Shown: positions 59,937 to 64,000 of the stretch, piece after piece | Layout: each line of letters opens with the position of its first letter | Numbering within the stretch: position 1 is the stretch's first letter | NCBI RefSeq assembly: GCF_000423625.1 | Contig: NZ_AUII01000008.1 | Coordinates: 62,001 to 126,000, forward strand | Source: Pseudonocardia asaccharolytica DSM 44247 = NBRC 16224 | GTDB lineage: Bacteria; Actinomycetota; Actinomycetes; Mycobacteriales; Pseudonocardiaceae | DNA length: 64,000 nt | Direction: 5' to 3' | Made by a program: the position numbers and the translations under genes | Notes under the pieces: model-generated | The model's input: the letters and a program-made list of their open reading frames with translations, nothing else | Told to the model about the DNA's origin: nothing | The model's database searches: none

Positions 59937-61151
59937 ATGGGCAGGCGTGTCACCCGTATCGCCCTCCTCGGGGCGCTCGCGCTGGTCCTCGCCGCCTGCG
60001 GCGGCGGATCCGGCGGACAGGCCGGCCAGGCCGGCCAGGGCGGCGGGTCCGGTCCGATCAAGCTCGGCCAGATCGCCTCGCTGACCGGCAACTACACCCC
60101 GCTCGGCACCAACGACCAGCTCGGCGCCGCGCAAGCTGTCAAGGAGATCAACGACGCGGGCGGGCTGCTCGGCGGCCGCCAGCTGGAGATCACCGTCCGG
60201 GACGACAAGACGCAGCCCGACCAGGCCGTCATCGCCTTCAACGACCTGGCGAGCCAGGGGGTCGTCGCGGTCGTGGGCTCCTCGTTCTCCAACTCCAGCC
60301 TGGCCGTCATCCCCATCGCGGAACGCCGGGAGATCCCCTATGTCTCCACCGCGGCCGCCGACGAGCAGGTCGAACCGGTCCGCAGCTACGCGTTCATGAC
60401 CCCGCCGACCGCCGGGGTCGTCGCCGAGCAACTGCTGAAGTACTTCCAGGCCAGCGGCATGACCAGGATGGCGGTCGCCTACGACACGCAGAGCGCGTTC
60501 GCCCAGACCGGCTGGAACAAGCAGCAGGCGATGGCCGCGAAGTACGGCGTCGAGTTCGTCGCGGTGGAGTCCTTCGAGACCGGCGCCACGAACTTCAGCT
60601 CCGTGCTGACCCACGTCCGAGACAGCGGCGCCCAGGGTCTGATGGTGTGGGCGACGGGCGCACCCGCCGTGATCATCACCAAGCAGTTCGCCACGTCCGG
60701 GCTGGCGATGCCGCTGGTGATGAGCCACGCCGAGGCCAGCACGCTCTACACCCAGCCGGCGGGCCCGGCCGCGGAGGGCGTCATCGTCGCCAGCTCGCTG
60801 GCGGTCGCCGGGCCGGAGCTGCCCGCTTCCAAGGTCAAGGACGTCGTGCTCGCGATGGCGGGCCCGTTCCAGGAGGCGAACGGCTACTACCCGCCGCAGT
60901 TCGCGTTCGACGGCTACGGCGCGGTGAAGCTGATCGCCGCCGCGATCGAGCAGGCCGGAAGCGATGACCCGAAGGCGATCCAGCAGGCGTTGAACAATCT
61001 GACGCTGCTCACTCCCGAGGGCGAGTACCGCTATACCCCGCAGGACCATTCCGGGCTGCAGGTCGAGGACGTGGCAATCACCCAAGTTCAAAACGGACAA
61101 TTCGTTCTCACCGATTGGTCGAGAAAGCAACTGGAAAGTGCGCTGAAGTAG
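59937..61151 (+). CDS. ABC transporter substrate-binding lipoprotein (branched-chain amino acid type)
   Basis: 404 residues. Lipoprotein signal: RRVTRIALLGALALVLAACGGGSGG (Cys21 lipidated). The Leu/Ile/Val-binding fold shows IKLGQIASLTGNYTPLG, TNDQLGAAQAVKEINDAGG, VVGSSFSNSSLAVIPIAE and QPAGPAAEGVIVASSL. It captures a small solute outside the membrane for the permease and ATPase genes that follow. HAAT members also take up urea, amides or aromatic acids, so leucine is not certain. The next ATPase gene starts 1 nt from its stop. Confidence 0.9.
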   Translation: MGRRVTRIALLGALALVLAACGGGSGGQAGQAGQGGGSGPIKLGQIASLTGNYTPLGTNDQLGAAQAVKEINDAGGLLGGRQLEITVRDDKTQPDQAVIAFNDLASQGVVAVVGSSFSNSSLAVIPIAERREIPYVSTAAADEQVEPVRSYAFMTPPTAGVVAEQLLKYFQASGMTRMAVAYDTQSAFAQTGWNKQQAMAAKYGVEFVAVESFETGATNFSSVLTHVRDSGAQGLMVWATGAPAVIITKQFATSGLAMPLVMSHAEASTLYTQPAGPAAEGVIVASSLAVAGPELPASKVKDVVLAMAGPFQEANGYYPPQFAFDGYGAVKLIAAAIEQAGSDDPKAIQQALNNLTLLTPEGEYRYTPQDHSGLQVEDVAITQVQNGQFVLTDWSRKQLESALK

Positions 61152-61939
61152 TGGAGATCGAGCCGATGCTCGATGTGCGCCAGGTGTCGCGATCATTCGG
61201 CGGGGTGTTCGCCGTCCGCGACGTGACGCTCTCGGTCGCCGACGGGGAGCTGCGCGGCATCATCGGTCCCAACGGCGCGGGGAAGTCCACGCTGTTCAAC
61301 CTGGTCAGCGGGCATCTGCAGCCCGACGGGGGAACGGTGCGCTACCGCGGCGCCCGCCTGGAGCGGCGCTCGCCGCACCGCCGGGCGCGCGACGGTATCG
61401 CCATCGTGTTCCAGGGGGCACGGATCTTCCGCCGGATGACCGCCGTGGAGAACGTGATGGTCGGTGCGCACGGGCACACCCGCTGCGGCTTCGTCGCCGG
61501 TGCGCTGCGGTTGCCGGGGCAGCACCGAGAGGAGCGTGCGATCCGCGACCGGGCGTGGGAGGCCCTCGAACAGGTAGGGCTGACCGCGTGGGCGCACCGG
61601 GAGGCGGAGTCGCTGCCGCTCGGCCAGCAGCGGCAGCTGCAGGTGGCGCGCGCGCTGTGCGGCGAACCGAGGCTGCTGCTGCTCGACGAGCCCGCCTCCG
61701 GGCTGCGCGCCGCGGAGCGAGAGGCGCTGGCGGCGCTGGTGGCCGAGCTGCACGCGGGCGGGCTGACGATGCTGTTGATCGAGCACGACGTGGGGTTCGT
61801 GACGCGGCTGGCGGACCGCGTGACGGTGCTCGACCTCGGCGAGGTGATCGCCGAGGGGACGCCCGAGGAGATCGGCCGTGACGAACGGGTGATCACTGCG
61901 TACCTCGGCGACGGGGCGGGTGGAGACCGGCGTGCTTGA
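61151..61939 (+). CDS. ABC transporter ATP-binding protein (LivG type)
   Basis: 262 residues from the GTG at 61151 (ATG at 61166 possible). Walker A GPNGAGKSTLFNLVSG; LivG-specific loop RVFRRMTAVENVMVG-like (IFRRMTAVENVMVGAHGH). The signature reads SLPLGQQRQLQVARAL, where LSxGQ is SLPLGQ, and Walker B is LLLLDEPASGL, followed by a C-terminal DLGEVIAEGTPEEI. One of the two ATPases of the HAAT importer. The 3' end overlaps the second ATPase gene by 20 nt. Confidence 0.92.
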   Translation: MEIEPMLDVRQVSRSFGGVFAVRDVTLSVADGELRGIIGPNGAGKSTLFNLVSGHLQPDGGTVRYRGARLERRSPHRRARDGIAIVFQGARIFRRMTAVENVMVGAHGHTRCGFVAGALRLPGQHREERAIRDRAWEALEQVGLTAWAHREAESLPLGQQRQLQVARALCGEPRLLLLDEPASGLRAAEREALAALVAELHAGGLTMLLIEHDVGFVTRLADRVTVLDLGEVIAEGTPEEIGRDERVITAYLGDGAGGDRRA

Positions 61940-62642
61940 GGTGACCGATCTGGTGGTCCGGTACGGGCGGGCCACCGCGCTGGACGGGGTGAGCCTCGAG
62001 CTGGCGCCCGGCGAGATGGTGGCGCTCGTCGGTCCGAACGGCGCGGGGAAGTCGACCCTGGTCGACACGCTGTCGGGCATCGTCGCGCCCGCGGCGGGCC
62101 GGGTGGTGCTGCGCGGGCGGCTCGCCCAGGTCCCCGAGGGCAGGCAGCTGTTCGCCGAGCTGAGCGTCGCGGACAACCTGGCGCTAGGCGCCTGGCGGTC
62201 CGGGCGGGGCAGGGCGGGGCGAGACCCTGCTCGGGTGTTCGAGGTGCTGCCCGACCTGCGGCCGCTGGCCGGCCGGCTGGCCGGCACGCTCTCCGGGGGC
62301 GAGCAGCAGATGGTCGCGGTGGGCCGCGCGCTGATGGCCGACCCGGACATCCTGGCCGTCGACGAGCTCTCGCTTGGTCTCGCCCCGCGCGTCGTGGCCG
62401 ACCTGGCCCGCCACCTTCGGGAGCTCAACGCCGAGCGGGACACCACGGTGCTGCTCATCGAGCAGAACGCCCGGCTCGCCTTCGACCTGTGCCGGCGCGC
62501 CTACGTCCTGGAGTCCGGACGCATCACCGCATCCGGGCCGTGCGTCCAGCTCGCCGAGAGTCCCCAGGTCGCCCGCGCCTACTTCGGCGGGACGACCGAG
62601 GGGGCCGGCGACCCCGTCCCGGGAGGGGCCCGAGACCCGTGA
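61920..62642 (+). CDS. ABC transporter ATP-binding protein (LivF type)
   Basis: 240 residues, GTG start overlapping the previous gene (a GTG at 61932 is also possible). Walker A GPNGAGKSTLVDTLSG, LivF features VPEGRQLFAELSVADNLALGAW, signature LSGGEQQMVAVGRALM, Walker B ILAVDELSLGLAP, and the conserved LLIEQNARLAFDL. It pairs with the LivG-type ATPase. It overlaps the permease gene by 4 nt. Confidence 0.92.
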   Translation: METGVLEVTDLVVRYGRATALDGVSLELAPGEMVALVGPNGAGKSTLVDTLSGIVAPAAGRVVLRGRLAQVPEGRQLFAELSVADNLALGAWRSGRGRAGRDPARVFEVLPDLRPLAGRLAGTLSGGEQQMVAVGRALMADPDILAVDELSLGLAPRVVADLARHLRELNAERDTTVLLIEQNARLAFDLCRRAYVLESGRITASGPCVQLAESPQVARAYFGGTTEGAGDPVPGGARDP

Positions 62643-63499
62643 GCGCCTTCCTCACCTACCTGATCACCGGACTCGCCCTCGGTTGCTCGTTCGCGCTGGT
62701 CGCCTCTGGTTTCGTGGCGATCCATCGGGTCACCGGGGTGGTCAACTTCGCCCAGGGAACCTTCGCGGTCGTGGCCGGGCTGATGGCGGGTTCACTGCTG
62801 GGCCGTGGGCTGCCGCACGGCCTCGCCGAGATTCTCGCGATCCTGCTGGCGGGCGCCGTCGGGCTGGTGGTCGGCGTCATCGCGATCGGCAAGCGGGGCA
62901 CCCCGCCGCTGGCCTCCCTCGTGATCACCCTGGGGCTGGGCATCCTGGCCTACGCCGTCGAGATCATCATCTGGGGAGACCAGCCCATCTCCTTCCAGAT
63001 GGTGCCGGGTTCGGTGGACATCGCGGGCGCTCCGATCCTCCGCCAGTACCTCGTGGTGATCGCGGTGGCTCTGGTGACCTTTGCCGGGCTGGGACTGTTC
63101 TTCGGTCGCTCGTATCTGGGCAAGGCGCTGACCGCGTGCGCCTCCAACCCCTACGCCGCCCGGCTGGCGGGGATCAACGTGATGCGGATGGGCCTGCTGG
63201 CCTTCGCCCTCGGCGGGCTGCTCGGCGGGTTGGCCGGCGTGCTGGTCACGCCGCTGCAGCCGGTGGCCTTCGACTCGGATGTCGCGCTGGCCACCAACGG
63301 GTTCGCCGCGGCGATCTTCGGCGGCCTCAACCGGCCCGGGCTCGCGCTGGTCGGCGGGCTGGTGCTGGGGGTGGCCGAGGCATTCGTCGCCGGGTACCTC
63401 AGCGGCTCGTACCAGACCGAGGTCGCACTCGCGTTGATGTTGGCGATCATGATCTGGCGGGCCAGCAGGCGGGTCTCGGTCGCCGAGGAGCCGGCGTGA
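62639..63499 (+). CDS. ABC transporter permease (LivH type)
   Basis: 286 residues, GTG start. Eight or so membrane helices: FLTYLITGLALGCSFALVASGF, VTGVVNFAQGTFAVVAGLMAG (the VNFAxGxF motif of LivH), YLVVIAVALVTFAGLGLFF, and the EAA-like loop KALTACASNPYAARLAGINVMRMGLLAFALGGLLGGLAGVL. The family-typical ending reads GGLVLGVAEAFVAGYLSG. It forms half of the membrane channel with the LivM gene that follows. Coupled to it by a 4-nt overlap. Confidence 0.92.
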   Translation: MSAFLTYLITGLALGCSFALVASGFVAIHRVTGVVNFAQGTFAVVAGLMAGSLLGRGLPHGLAEILAILLAGAVGLVVGVIAIGKRGTPPLASLVITLGLGILAYAVEIIIWGDQPISFQMVPGSVDIAGAPILRQYLVVIAVALVTFAGLGLFFGRSYLGKALTACASNPYAARLAGINVMRMGLLAFALGGLLGGLAGVLVTPLQPVAFDSDVALATNGFAAAIFGGLNRPGLALVGGLVLGVAEAFVAGYLSGSYQTEVALALMLAIMIWRASRRVSVAEEPA

Positions 63500-64000
63500 A
63501 CGCGCCCCGGATGGTCGGATTCGTGCTGGGCGGCCTGGTTGCCGTCGCGGCCCTGCTGGCCCCCCTCGTGCTGTCCGGATCGCAGCTGACGATCTACGTG
63601 CTGCTGGGCACGGCCGCGATGGTGACCGTCGGGGTGTCGCTGCTGATGGGCTATGCCGGGCAGGTCTCCCTCGGGCAGGCGGCCTTCTATGCCATCGGCG
63701 GCTACACCGCCGGGCTGATGGGCGTGCATGGACTGCCCACCGTCGCGGGCCTGGTCTGCGCGCCGCTGGTGGCCGGGCTGCTCGCCGCGCTGGTCGGAAT
63801 CCCGATCATGCGGCTGCGGGGGCACTATCTGGCGTTCGCCACCCTCGCGTTCCAGCTGATCCTGCTGTCGGTCGTCGGCCAGCTCGAGGTCCTCGGCGGC
63901 GACATCGGGCTGCAGGGCATCCCACGGCTGGGCATCGGCTCGGCGCAGCTGTCGAACACGCAGTCCTACGCCTGGCTGACGTGGGCGGCCACGGCGCTCG
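63496..64000 (+). CDS. ABC transporter permease (LivM type), N-terminal part
   Basis: GTG at 63496, open to the end of the window (168 codons). LLGTAAMVTVGVSLLMGYAG followed by QVSLGQAAFYAIGGYTAGLM is the LivM hallmark (GxxGQxSLGQAAF). IPIMRLRGHYLAFATLAF and GGDIGLQGIPRL come next, as expected before the substrate-specific middle. The rest lies outside. It completes the importer: binding protein, two ATPases, LivH and LivM. Confidence 0.9.
   Translation, partial: MNAPRMVGFVLGGLVAVAALLAPLVLSGSQLTIYVLLGTAAMVTVGVSLLMGYAGQVSLGQAAFYAIGGYTAGLMGVHGLPTVAGLVCAPLVAGLLAALVGIPIMRLRGHYLAFATLAFQLILLSVVGQLEVLGGDIGLQGIPRLGIGSAQLSNTQSYAWLTWAATAL

Overview
This is chromosomal DNA of a high-GC actinobacterium. 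Codon third positions are strongly G/C, many genes start at GTG, and genes often overlap by 4 nt (GTGA/ATGA). The block nadD-rsfS-gpgP-octT-degV-comEA-comEC-holA-rpsT is the gene order I know from mycobacteria and their relatives. Together with the RecQ-phosphoribosyltransferase fusion and the mycothiol-type DinB protein, this suggests Pseudonocardiales, perhaps Pseudonocardia. The genus is an inference.

Layout. 0-8.7 kb: end of a GNAT enzyme, a broken nuclease-family gene, a DUF2344 protein, then the conserved run rne-rplU-rpmA-obg-proB, with a promoter at the end of rne and a strong terminator after rpmA. 8.8-16.2 kb: an accessory catabolic block with a PucR regulator, two luciferase-like flavin oxidoreductases, TetR, SnoaL-like and SDR proteins, a decayed acyl-CoA synthetase and a phosphotransferase. 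16.2-22.4 kb: a PCMT-like methyltransferase, RecQ-PRTase, and a MoxR/CoxE pair with a HicA-toxin remnant lodged between them. 22.4-33.1 kb: the mycobacteria-like core block, interrupted by an acetate-transporter-family gene and by thrC, which carries a SAM-I riboswitch. comEC has no in-frame stop and stays open antisense to all of thrC. 33.2-36.1 kb: MFS, cyanase, ribbon-helix-helix and SPFH genes. 36.3-44.2 kb: mscL, lepA, then mostly single regulators and enzymes.

44.1-49.3 kb is a decay zone. A sulfite reductase operon with a leader peptide is followed by a scar in which cysH, cysD and a sirohydrochlorin chelatase have collapsed into one frame. Next come palindromic repeats, a frameshifted cupin-like gene, and a Phd antitoxin whose VapC partner is truncated. 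49.4-59.1 kb: hemW, hrcA-dnaJ-rsmE, a cyclase/TPP-enzyme/isochorismatase cluster, and phoH. PhoH carries a 360-residue intein with the hallmarks of class 3 (Ala1, Trp66, Cys340, Thr358) and a LAGLIDADG endonuclease. 59.1-64 kb: an IclR regulator divergent from a branched-chain-amino-acid-type ABC operon that runs off the window.

The most notable items are the class 3 PhoH intein, the thrC SAM riboswitch whose P1 stem abuts the Shine-Dalgarno, the sulfur-assimilation deletion scar with its leader peptide, the unterminated comEC frame, and three families of dispersed palindromic repeats. I saw no rRNA, tRNA, CRISPR array, transposase or prophage.
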